Shown: one piece after another, positions 20,711 to 31,285 of the stretch
How the letters are laid out: the number at the start of each line of letters is the position of its first letter
How positions within the stretch are numbered: the first letter of the stretch is position 1
Source of the DNA: Gymnopus androsaceus JB14
Lineage: Eukaryota; Basidiomycota; Agaricomycetes; Agaricales; Omphalotaceae
Direction: 5' to 3'
Assembly (NCBI GenBank): GCA_009733575.1
Contig: ML769591.1
Location: forward strand, 9,920-73,919
Length of the DNA stretch: 64,000 bases
Translations under genes and position numbers: made by a program
Notes under the pieces: model-generated
Seen by the model: only the letters and a program-made list of their open reading frames with translations
Databases searched by the model: none
What the model was told of the DNA's origin: nothing

Positions 20711-21541
20711 ATGGGCGAATTCAATCTCAAACGTTGGTGTCAGACCGTAACACAAGCAAGTCTTTTCAGATACTCGGCCCAAAAGTACTAACGAATTTGG
20801 CTTAGGGTCAAGGAGAGATTGATTTTATCATCCAACAAGCCCTCGAAAAGGTCCAAGCTCTCCAACGAAATGTCAATGCGAACCGTAAAGTTCTCCAGAC
20901 CCTCATCACTGCGATGGAAGCTCGTATTTTTGCCGTAGACCGTGTTCTGGTCAGGTGCCGGGAGTGTATAGAGGAAAAGAACAGCATGGCGAGCACCAAT
21001 GTAGGGAGAGCAGCTTATAAACACCTCCAGCCAGTCATCAGCATATTCGGAAAGGAGGCGTCCGAATTGACGTCTAGCGTGCAAGAGGTCCAGGAACTTG
21101 CTAAAGTGGTTCAAAGTCAGCACCAGACGTTGACTCATGCTTATGGCACCCAAAAATCGCTGGAGAAGGCGAAGATCAAACAGGCAGAGTTACGCTTGAA
21201 AGGAAAGCTGCTGGATATCAGAAAGGCCAAAATTGCTTTTGCGCTCTATAGGTAATTTCGCCTCAAGTCATAAAAACCTGATCTTATGATAGCGTAGACT
21301 TGAAGCGATGGAAACCGTTGGACTGAAGGGGTTTGAGTCCGACTTGGAACTCTGTCAGGTTCGGTTTGATGAATTCAAGAAACTGGTCGACAGGGTACAA
21401 GAATGCTCTACAGAGGTGATTTCTGCAGATGTTATCGTTATGATCTCTCATTCCTGAACATCTTTAAAGATGATGGCGCCGCTCATTGAATCCGATTCTC
21501 AAACAAGTCCAATAGCTACTCCAGATCCCCTACCAACTTGA
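20711..21541 (+). CDS. Coiled-coil protein of unknown function
   Basis: Exons 20711-20746, 20806-21251, about 21298-21417 and 21471-21541 join in phase. The first intron (20747-20805) has a TACTAAC-like branch site. The product is mostly amphipathic helix (EIDFIIQQALEKVQALQRNV; SLEKAKIKQAELRLKGKLL) with a short Pro/Thr-rich tail (TSPIATPDPLPT). No signal peptide or membrane segment is seen. The last 26 nt overlap the end of the convergent D-amino-acid oxidase gene, so the two transcripts must overlap tail to tail. Not recognised beyond coiled coil; a cytoskeletal, signalling or NLR-accessory role would be guessing. Confidence 0.6.
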
Positions 21542-22720
21542 CAACCGTTTCCGCACACCCCCAAGAGGACTGCCAACCTGCCCCAGAATGACCGTAATTA
21601 TGCACAACCGGAATCGACGTCTGATTTACCTCGATATTCTTACCTCTCTCCAACCTCATCCCACCTTTCCTTGCTGGTCGGAATCCCACTACTTCTCTTA
21701 CCACGATCGAGCTGAGGTCTTCCGGACTTGGTTTTTGGCTTTCCATTCGTATATGAGGAGGCACTAATTCAGGGAAGATTTCAAGAGCTCGCCGTTTGAT
21801 ATCGAGAGATGTCTCTGGGATGGGATCGGGATTCCTGTAATGGCTATCAGTCTAAAACCTATGCTACTCTTATAATCACTCACCAATCATCAACATCTCT
21901 TGTACCACCAATAATAACCTCACCGCTGCTTCTTGGAATAATGTATGTCCTTTTGCCACCATCTCCAACCTGATTTGTGCATCCTTCTTTCACCCATGGT
22001 GCGTTGAGAACCACCACTTGTCCCCGGATGGGATACAGTTTGTCGTCCATTACGTCCAGTAGCTCGCGAGACCCCAGGCCTGTGCAATTGACAATTGCGC
22101 GAGGCGTTTGGGGTAAAACAAAGCGCGTGGCGTCCTGAAGCGATGTAATTCTTGCCCGATGGATCGTACCACCGAGGCTTAAGAAGATTTTGACGAGCTT
22201 AGCAAGATAAGCAGATGTGTCCATGGTGAGAGTGGTAAAAGACACGGCGTGTTTTGCATATGGCTTGAGCTCTTCTTGCGAATGGACATGGAACTACATC
22301 GTTGGTTACTTCATGTTCATTATGCTTGAGAAGATCCAGCATGCTTACATCGGGCATTCCCTCGAAAAACTTGATATGCTTCTGCCCCTCCAATCCATAA
22401 TACTCGACCTGGCGTAATTTCATCAATGCACTTGCTTCACCTTCCGTATGCTCCTCCTTCCACATTACTTCAAACGTTCTCTGATCAACAGCTTGCTGTC
22501 GTAGATCGTCATCAGCAGCAAAAGAGACATGATGTGCGCCTGCTGCTGATGATGCATATATTGCTGTTAGGGGATCACCTGGAAGGTGCTCCGCAACAGC
22601 AACAACAGAATGGCCCCTTTGAACCAAGCGAATCGAGGTCGTTAAACCAATGACTCCGAATCCGCAGACGAGGAAAGGTTGATCTTTAGGGTGGGCTGGA
22701 ACTGATTGAACAATGCCATA
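21516..22720 (-). CDS. D-amino-acid oxidase family flavoprotein
   Basis: FAD-dependent oxidase that would turn a D-amino acid (D-Asp or neutral D-amino acids) into the oxo-acid with H2O2 and ammonia, usually in peroxisomes. The dinucleotide-binding motif is VCGFGVIGLTT near the N-terminus. The family signature is present near the C-terminus: VVHNYGHSGAGWQSSWG. IIPRSSGEVIIGGTRDVDDW is the conserved FAD/substrate region. Introns include 22,348-22,293 and 21,892-21,844. The protein ends GDLE without the SKL/AKL-type peroxisomal signal usual for the family, which is odd. The first exon is unclear: an upstream ATG at about 23,063 (MDIESAMGPSIVIGY) may be exon 1. A racemase is transcribed divergently 865 bp away. 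Confidence 0.85.
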
Positions 22721-23584
22721 GCTAACTAAGACTAATATCTCAGGTTTTCCCTGCTAGAGTAGGTCTAGAGAAAACTCACACAGACAGAGGCTGAGATACA
22801 GCGAAGCTAGATATTACAGAGATAAGTGATCTAGTTTAGGGAAGGATGGGGTGATCTGACTGATGTACTGCAGTCTGTAGAGTATAAATACTAAACAACA
22901 GCTTGAACTTATATGAATAAAATAAGCAGCAATAGATGATTGAATGTTGACTCTCTTGCGAGCAACGAGTACGTGCATAAGTATACATATATACTCTGTG
23001 ATATCATATGTATACTTACAATATCCTATCACGATCGACGGACCCATTGCGGACTCAATGTCCATTGCCATATCCAGCTTAGACAGCTGACAGGAATTCA
23101 ACTGTTAAGTACTAACCACAGTAGTGAGTTAATGTCAGATATGAAGTTATCATACAGCTTAGTAGATTAATCAGCAACCTCGGATCTAAATGCAGAGATA
23201 TATACATACTGTACTCTTCGACCAACTGTTCAGTCACGCGTCACGTCAAATAATTGGACATCGGATTAATTTTTCTCGAATTTCGGATTTTTCGGTATTT
23301 TTATTTGTATTTTCCGAATCTGTGAACAGTTGTCGGAAGAGTACAGTACTTACTACTTATTTACTGCCACAGCACAATGATGTATTGGTTGGCATTCTGG
23401 AATCTCGATCGAGGCTGCTGCCACTGCGGCCGATACTAGACAGCTTTACACTACCATTAGGGCCAATAAATGATTTTTCTGGGGAGAAACATGGCGAAAG
23501 AAACTTAGCGCGTTTGTCCGCGTGATTTACACGCAACGCGACAGTCACAGTCACAGATATACTTGATCTCAGTAATCTTCTACA

Positions 23585-24393
23585 ATGAACTCCGCTCGCC
23601 TTCTAATAATCAATCCCAACTCTTCCAAATCCGTAACAGATGGCCTCACAGAAGTGCTGAAGGCTCCACCTCAGACAGAACTCGCGTTCTACACTGCTCC
23701 GAGCAATGCGCCACCATCGATTAACGATAATGTTACTGCCAACTTGAGCGCGACGGCGTGTTTTCTAGACATCCAAGGGAAGCAGCTTCTAGATCAGTAC
23801 GATGGCTTTCTGGTCTGCTGCTGTCAGTATCCACTTGTTCGTTGGTGATTGGACAAATCCTGATCTAGCAAACAGTCTCGGACCATCCCCTAACGCACAT
23901 GCTTCGTGAGACGACCTCTAAGCCCACTATTGGGATTTTTGAGGCTGCTATCACACAAGCTTTATTACTAGGAATGCGATTTGGTATCGTGACGACTGGG
24001 TCTGGATACAAGGCCGATATTCACAAAGGCGTCCAAGCATTTATGGGAGGTAGCTCTCAGAGATTCGCCGGTATTGTGGCGACTGGTCTTGGGGTGGTGG
24101 AGTTGCGAGAAGGTGATCGCCAAAATATTGAGACCAACATGAAGGAATATAGTGGGAGAATCGCCCGTGAAGGCGCGGATGTCATTCTATTGGGATGTGC
24201 AGGTAAGTATAATGTTTAAGTGACTGCTCATTCACCTCGTTAATCTATTGTTACTCTAGGTATGGCTGGGATGGAATCGCTGGTTTTACAAGGCGCTGCT
24301 GAGGCAAATCCCATCTCATCTCCTGTTCGTGTTGTTGACGGTGCAAAAGCTGGCGTTGAAATGCTTGCGGGATTGGTACGATTTTGTTCATAG
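23585..24393 (+). CDS. Asp/Glu/hydantoin racemase family protein (DCG1-like)
   Basis: Cofactor-independent racemase family: two cysteines would take and give a proton at the alpha carbon. The N-terminal signature LLIINPNSSKSVTDGL is typical. The first catalytic Cys is expected in the FLVCCF segment spanning intron 1 (about 23,823-23,872); the second is in ADVILLGCAG, followed by MAGMESL across intron 2. Length (about 230 residues) suits the family. Yeast DCG1 is linked to nitrogen-source response and bacterial members act on aspartate, glutamate or hydantoins; the substrate here cannot be read from sequence. Divergent pairing with a D-amino-acid oxidase suggests a shared role in D/L amino-acid turnover. 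Confidence 0.85.
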
Positions 24394-24860
24394 TTGAACT
24401 GTCATACACACCTTCTTTGCGCCTCATTCAAGTTGGGGTTCACGATGACAAAGACAGGCTTCCTGTATAGCGTACTGCACCGCCGTGCTCTACGGTACAC
24501 TGTGATGCACTGCCAATAATTTTCCTCTTCGCTTATCATATGTCTTCCGACTTACTACGATCCGTCAACGGAGATACCATTTGGAGATAAGTCGAATTTA
24601 TGTGGAAATCCAGATATTTTTGACTCAAACACTGGCAGTGAGTATTGTGGGCGTTCGTGGGCGTGATTTTTTGAACTGGTAGCGGGGATCATGGAACATC
24701 GCTATATATAAGGCCGAGGCGCTATCAAACATATTTAGTACATAGATGAGTATCAACGGACGTTCTTTTCTCTCCACAGTGACAGTACTTCCTATTTTTT
24801 CTTAGAGTCCCTTCCTCTGAACGCGACAGAAGCTCCAAGCGTTCATGTCCGTCTAATCAA
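24394..24860. promoter_or_regulatory. Intergenic region with TATA box for the seven-helix gene
   Basis: CTATATATAAGG at about 24,702-24,713 lies roughly 150 bp before the ATG at 24861. Nothing else is recognised. Confidence 0.5.
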
Positions 24861-26784
24861 ATGGCTTTTCTTTCGACTCTGATAGCCCGGGGTGAATCTT
24901 ACACTGAATCAGACGCTATTGTAGTTCATCTCATTCCTCCTGCTGTGAGTGTCCCCCACAATTTTTTTTTGGTCAAAATGGCGGCCTGCCCATTCTTAAC
25001 CCAATTCCCACAGATTTCAATCCTCTTTTATGGTATGCCTAGCTATCCAGCGTTATGAAGGGATACTTATGAACCATATACACTCGCTTCCATTTTCTTC
25101 CATCCTACTTCCGGCCTTTTCCTTATTCCCTACCATTCGTCATCGACATAGGATTCTATCTCCCCCTTTCGCTCGTCTGCATGCCTATGGTCTACCGGCG
25201 AAAGAGAGCCGGGTACAAAGCCCATTTAAGCGCAATGCTGCTGCTTATAACGGCGAGTACGGCGTCGCTGATCGTGCAATGTGTGAATCAGGGCAAGGCG
25301 TTTTGGGATATGGAGATGAAGCTAATTCAGGGAGCAGATATGTCAGGGCTGATTGAGAGCACTATGACCATGTCCCTAGTGAACGATTACACGGTGCTTG
25401 GGATTTATATTTTTTCAAAGTGAGTACATTAGCATTTAGAAGAGGGATTGATAGATTGTTTGAATCTTCGCAGTGTGATAGCGGATGCTTTGCTAGTCAG
25501 TTGTCCTTCCCAAGTCCTCAGTTGGCGTTCGACTTAAGCATCCTTTTACGCAGATTTATCGATGCTATGTAATATGGGAGAGAGACAGGCTAGTAGTGCT
25601 CGTTCCTGTGCTAGGGTATTTGTGTAATATCGGTGAGTATCAAAGCCTAAAGTGAACTTTCGCGGCAGATATTAATTAAATCCTATGATCAGTTTTGGGG
25701 ATATTGGCATTAGCATACCGATCGACTACATTCGTCTTTGGTTTTTGGATATTAGCAATATTGGAGAATGTAGCTTTGACGTTGCTTACCGGTACGTGTT
25801 AAAGAATATTTTGAATGCTGTTATCTGATCTCATTTCTACTTCAGCGGGGAAAATCTGGTACATCAACCAGGAGGCAGGAGGAATCCTTGGTTCGGCTGT
25901 GAAGACGAGGTATAACATGATTGCTGCTATTATGTGCGTTGCTTTTTTACTTCAGACTTGGAACTGACCTTCAATCAACCTTCATATACCTTTCCTCTCT
26001 CTTGGACTTTATTAAAATAGCTTGGAATCCGGATTCATATACTCCTCCATCGTACTCGCGACATCGATTACTTCGATGACGTCCCAACACGAGGTGTATG
26101 CTTCGTGTTTAATAGCAGCTGCGACGCAATTTGTGGTGAGTAGTACATGTATACTTACGATATACAATCATCTTCCTTCGCATACTTCCTTGAAACTCAC
26201 TCGCTTCTCCCAACCTGTAACAACAGGGTATTGGTCCCTCCCTTATCATCATCCGCGTCGCTCTCGGCGTAGACACGCGAGACGTCCTTTCTTCTATTGC
26301 CATCATGGCCAGCATGAGCAATCACGTTCAGACCAACAACAATCGTAACAACAGCAATAATAACGATAAACGTACGCGTACGGCGCAAGGTTCTCTCCGT
26401 CTCCGCACGGACTCGGAGGCGATTTTTGATATGGATGCTTTACTGGGGCCGGACTTGGAGGATACTACGGACTTGGAGGCGCAGGTGATTAGAACTGTTA
26501 CTAGTCGCGGAAGCCGGGGAGGGTCAGGGCGACATCGTTACGCTTCCCTAGCAGATGATGATAGCTCTGAGACTATCGAAATTGTCTCCGAAGAAACGAA
26601 TATGGATACGGACGCACACACGGACCCCACACCCGGGCCTTCACCGAATGCACAGGCGGTGGAGTTTGGGGGATCGGATTTGGCGTTTGTGGGGAATATG
26701 AATATTGGAATGGGGATTTCAGATTCACCGCGTAGTTCCAGTCCTGAGGAGTTTAATGAAGGTGAAAGTGGAAGTAAACTGTAG
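24861..26784 (+). CDS. Seven-transmembrane protein of a mushroom-type orphan family
   Basis: About eight short introns are removed in phase. Membrane segments in order: ISILFYG...FYLPLSLVCMPMVY, HLSAMLLLITASTASLIVQ, SLVNDYTVLGIYIFSKSVIA with the family motif ALLIYRCYVIWERD, LVVLVPVLGYLCNIVLGILA, FGFWILAILENVALTLLTAG, a basic loop, LESGFIYSSIVLATSI, and QFVGIGPSLIIIRVALG. The C-terminal 170 residues are cytoplasmic-looking, Asn-rich then acidic and Ser-rich. Topology is receptor-like and the family is much expanded in Agaricomycetes, but I know of no function or ligand. It is intact, unlike its paralogue at 17,988-19,577. Confidence 0.85.
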
Positions 26785-27478
26785 GACCTGAATGCTTGTT
26801 TTTCGGGAGGTGCGCATTGATATATTTACAAATTAAATAATTAGTTCATGGTTAGGTGCGGTTGTAAGAAGTAATGGACAGGTCAAAAGTAGAATTACCG
26901 CGCTGTGAAAGAAAGCGCGAGTCGGTTCCCTCGGGAAAGTTTTCGAAAGCTCAGTCAATCGTCCCACCCACCGTAGTGCCTCTACTTCTTTCCACAAAAT
27001 TTATCGGGGGTAGAAATCATACTATCAACGATGGGAACATCTAGGAATATATGTACCCCGATACCTGGAACGTTAACTAGACAATGATCTTTGCGAGACT
27101 TGACTATCTTGACTTTTGAGTCTCAAGGCCAAAAGTTTGAGCAGATTTCTCAGTAAAAAGAGCACAAGAGATTAAACAGGATAGTGGCATCTTGAAAGAG
27201 GGGGTAACTGTCAAGGGAGAGTAACGAGTGCGTAGAGACTCACTTCCTTTCGACGAGCCCAGCTACAAACTCCAAACGAATAGGGAGCGAACTTTTGATT
27301 TGCATATTAATTAGTTCATGGTTAGGTACTGTAGCAGAAGAGTTGAGGTATCTACCAACACGTATGGATACAGTCATGTTCCTATTGCAGACAAAGTGAA
27401 GATAGAAAGAGCAAATACAAGTAATTTGTTGTCAGACCGCATACAAAATACGAAGGTAAGGTAGACTGGAAATCCTCC
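26785..27478. repeat. Intergenic region with a 19-bp direct repeat
   Basis: AATTAGTTCATGGTTAGGT occurs at about 26,839-26,857 and again at 27,309-27,327; a shorter match (TTCATGGTTAGGT) occurs near 41,193. No gene recognised. Confidence 0.5.
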
Positions 27479-29240
27479 CTAATAGTAATCGGTATAACTA
27501 TAATCGTCTTCTTCATCATAATCATCCCTGTGATGTAGATCGTCATCGTCAGCCTCAAAGTACATGTCTTCATGGCCATGACGATCCTCCTCCTCTTCAG
27601 CGTCAGAAATCTCGAGAAATCGCCTGTCGCGCAATGAAGATGACCATTGGTCGCCGTCTTCCTCGTCGTCGTCTTCGCTGTCAAAAATAACAATGCGCTC
27701 ACGACGTCGGCCGGTAGGAGGAGGGTCAATATAAGCGATTCCCGCGTGAATATCTTCTTCGTCTTCGTCATCCTCATCTTCCGAGAGCATGTTGATTGTT
27801 CTTTGTGCATGATTGCCTCCACGTCGAGGAGCTCGTATGTGCGGCTGGTCATCTTCATCTTCACTGGCAACCTCAATCACCTCCGTAGGCTCCTGAGCGT
27901 GACCCAAACCCAGCTCATGGACTTCAACATCTCCGTGGGCGTCATCTTCTGCTCGCTCGCCCAAGTCAACGTCCCCATCGTCGATGAAGTCCAAGTCTGG
28001 TAGATGATACACATCTTCTTCATCTTCCGATCCTTCAAAGAGCCGGGCAACATGCGCAATTTGCCATCCAACACCACCGATGTCATGTTGGATAGCTTCC
28101 TCCTCGTCCAAGTCGAAGCCCCCATCATAGATATCATAAAACACCTCCATATCCTCGTCGTCGTCGCTGAAATCGATATCCCTAGGATGGCCTGCATAGA
28201 TTCGATCACAATTCGTACAAACACCGTTGACGATCTCGTGCATGCAGTCTGTGCAGCGATATACACCGCCATCTGCTTCGTCACGAATTCCAACGTCTTC
28301 TGGGGAAGCGAGATGGGATGGTTGATGTCGAGGGCGATGAGGGTAAAAGATGTTCTTCCATAGTTCGTCCTTGTTCGCAGTTTCTCCGGTTTCTGCTGTC
28401 TCTGGTTCTGGAGGAGGAGGGATTCCGACTAGCAGCCCAGTGCCTACAAGACTGGTAACCATGTTTTTGATTGCCCATACTTCGACTGGCGGCTCGCGAA
28501 CGGTAGCGCGACAATGTGGACAGGTCTTTCTGCGGATCCAAATTGGCGGCTGGCGCGCGCTGGGACCAGCTCCATCTTCAGTGGGACGCGAGAACCACGA
28601 CATGAGGCACGAGTAGCATGCGATATGACCGCAGGGAGCAAGCGCAAAGGGCTTGTACAAGAGATCAAGACAGTATCTGACAGGTCAAGTTCTGTTGGAC
28701 TTGGGACATGGCGTTTTCTTGTGTGCGAATGAGCTACATTGAAAAGTCAGTGAAAAAGGTTAGCTTATGCAAAGTAAACGGACTTGCCGTGGATTTTGTC
28801 GCGAGTTCGGCGTTGAGTTTTTCGATGACAGCTACGCTAGTGTCCGAGTCTGGTTCTGGGACTACTTGCGCTGGAACTTCGACAGAGGCTTCTGGTGGCG
28901 GTTGTTGACCCTGCACCCGAGTCAATGAGTAAAGAGTGAGTTTTTTAATAAAATATAAACTTGCCATCTTTCCCTCGATTTCATCGGCTGGAGCGCGTGA
29001 AGCACTAGGCCTCGACGTTACGGTACGCTTCAAGATGGGAGCCACAGCAGTGACAACAGAAACTTTCTTCTTCTTCTTCTTTCTTTTCTTCTTGTCCTTC
29101 TTTGGGTTGGATGATTCGGGTTCGGATTTCAGTTTCTTTAGACTGGGACCATCCGTGTCACAGAGATCATCTGAGCCAGGTCGTTTTCTGGTGCTAACCG
29201 ATGTACCGAGAACTTCGCTAGATCCTGGCCGCGAAGACAT
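27479..29240 (-). CDS. RING-finger E3 ubiquitin ligase-like protein with acidic tail; one-base frame break in the RING
   Basis: Exon 1 (29240-28965) is Lys-rich and nuclear-looking; exon 2 is 28910-28788; exon 3 starts at 28733. Both introns are 54 nt, GC-AG with donor GCAAGT, and only these borders keep phase. Exon 3 reads MSQVQQNLTCQI, then one extra base (28673) must be skipped to continue CLDLLYKPFALAPCGH, the first half of the RING, followed by CYSCLMSWF and CPHCRA. After the RING come CTDCMHEIVNGVCTNC (a second Cys pair set) and about 220 residues rich in Asp/Glu. Such proteins ubiquitinate nuclear targets with an E2. The single-base insertion is either an error or a fresh inactivation. 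Confidence 0.75.
28673..28673 (-). other. Extra base disrupting the RING zinc site
   Basis: Removing this base turns the code from TCQILS-stop into TCQICLDLLY, restoring the C-x2-C pair that the rest of the RING requires. Both sides are long and open. Confidence 0.7.
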
Positions 29241-29673
29241 TAGAGGTACTGTAGATAGATGGTGGTTTGAGTTGAAGTGGCGAGCGAAATCAAGTGAACA
29301 AAGGACGCGCTAAAGCTGTTGACAAGCAAAGCCAAACTGATGGTCGGCCTCCGCGGCTATTTTGGAAATTGGCTCCGGGCTGGAACGCCCGTTGCGGTGC
29401 CCAATTTCCATTGCGCTTCTTTGTTTCGTCTCCATCTCCATCTCTTCCTCTTCTTGTAGTCGTCTTGCCTTCTTTACAGGATAACGGTAACCAAAATTCT
29501 AATATCCTATCTAAGAAAAGGTAAACTCATCCGTCAAATAACTTAGCTTGACGGGCGCTTCGATTTCCGTCCATCCAGTCATTACCACACCGTTGCAAAG
29601 ATCTACGTGAGGTTTGTCCGATATTTATATTCGTCTCGCGTTCTCGCGCATTCAATGATTTTGTATAAAAGCC
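29241..29673. other. Divergent promoter region between RING gene and transporter
   Basis: 433 bp between two divergent starts; pyrimidine-rich just before the plus-strand ATG, with TATTTATATT at about 29,620-29,629. No clear TATA box for either gene beyond that. Confidence 0.4.
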
Positions 29674-31285
29674 ATGTCAAAAAAAAGTCCAAACGGCCCG
29701 TTGTCTCCCATAAAGCGTCTTTCCCGCAAATCGTGGACTTATCATCATCAGCGGGCCAACGTTGATTCTGATTTCTCATCCAACGCTTCTTCCTATTCTC
29801 CCATGCAAACCCTTCTAGTCCCAGCCAAGACGGAAGAGACTACTTTCAACGACAGGGAGGGACGGAGACCTCCCACTGGCCGTCTTACCCTTAACTCAAT
29901 CCCCGCCAAAGGGAAAGGTGGATCTCAGCGTTCTTTATCCAGGGAACGCTCTCCTCCACCTCCAGGTGCACGTACACCCAACAAGTCGCGCGCTTTCCAC
30001 CACGAGCCTTACCCTCCTTCTGCTCACGATCTCAAGACCGCACCAGACGTATCTCTCCTGCCTTCCCCTTCATCACATTCTTTACCATCACAACCCAAAA
30101 CTTCCTTCACCGACTCACGACCGTTTTGGTTAACCTTGTATTTTTTCTTTAATCTTGGTTTGACACTGTACAACAAGGGTGTCCTCGTCCGGTTTCCCTT
30201 TCCCTACACACTCACGGCGATACATGCCCTGTTTGGAAGCCTGGGTGGAGCTGTTCTAGCTCGCTTTCAGCTCTTTGTCCGACCAAAACTCAAGGGGAAT
30301 GAGACAACGGTTCTACTAGCCTTTAGCGTTCTCTACTCGATAAACATTGTCGTCAGTAATATTTCATTACAGCTTGTCACCGTTCCTGTAAGCATTCTGT
30401 CCATCCCACTGTGTCATAACTAACCCTCAATGTCAGTTTCATCAAGTTGTTCGTTCAACTACACCGATTTTTACTATAATCTTCTCTGCCCTGCTTCTCG
30501 GGAAGTCGAGCACTCGGTGGCGAATGATTGCCCTCATTCCGGTGATTGTCGGCGTCGGACTTGCGTATGTCGGAATGGTTTCACGTTCCGTAGTTCAATC
30601 TTCTCACATTCCAGTATAGCACGTACGGCGATTATTATTTTACCAGTTGGGGCCTCTTCCTCACCCTACTAGGAACTGTCTTAGCCGCGCTCAAGACAAT
30701 CTTCACTAATGTCCTCCAATCGCCCGTACCTTCACTCACCAACCCGACACCGAAATCCTTCCTAGCTCGAGTCTATCCTTTCTCTATCCTCGCTCAAGCA
30801 AGACTGCATCTCAACTCCCTTGCGTTGCTTTCACTTCTATCACCCCTAGCTTTCATGCAGTGTATGCTCCTGGCATACTTTACGGGAGAACTGGATCGTG
30901 TCAGAGTCTATTCAGAGCAGGAGATGTCATGGACACGATTAGTGGCGCTAGGGCTGAATGGTTGTATCGCTTTTGGGTTGAACGTGGTCAGCTTTTCGGC
31001 GAATAAGAAGGTCGGGGCGTTGGGCATTACGGTCGCCGGTGAGTTATAGTTAGCGGGCTAATCGGCTACAACGTACTAAATGCGGGATTCGTTTCTCCAT
31101 TTCCTCTGTCAGCCAACGTCAAGCAGGTTCTAACAATTCTTTGCGCGGTGCTCATGTTCAACCTCAATATCACCATGTTGAATTCACTGGGTATTGCATT
31201 GACGCTGATAGGAGGGGCGTTGTATGCCCGGGTGGAGTATATGGAAAAGCAGGAAAAGCAGAAAAATAACAGGGGGCCAATATAG
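29674..31285 (+). CDS. Triose-phosphate/nucleotide-sugar transporter family protein (DMT superfamily)
   Basis: Four exons join in phase (introns about 30,391-30,436, 30,559-30,615 and 31,039-31,112). The first 145 residues are a disordered, Ser/Pro-rich cytosolic extension. The TPT core begins FWLTLYFFFNLGLTLYNKGV and continues through roughly ten membrane helices, with LQLVTVPFHQVVRSTTPIFT, the usual conserved Lys-rich loop, FGLNVVSFSANKKVGALGIT and VKQVLTILCAVLMFN. The family exchanges phosphorylated sugars or nucleotide sugars against phosphate or nucleotide, mostly in Golgi or ER membranes. The substrate cannot be called. It ends with a short charged tail (EYMEKQEKQKNN). Confidence 0.85.
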
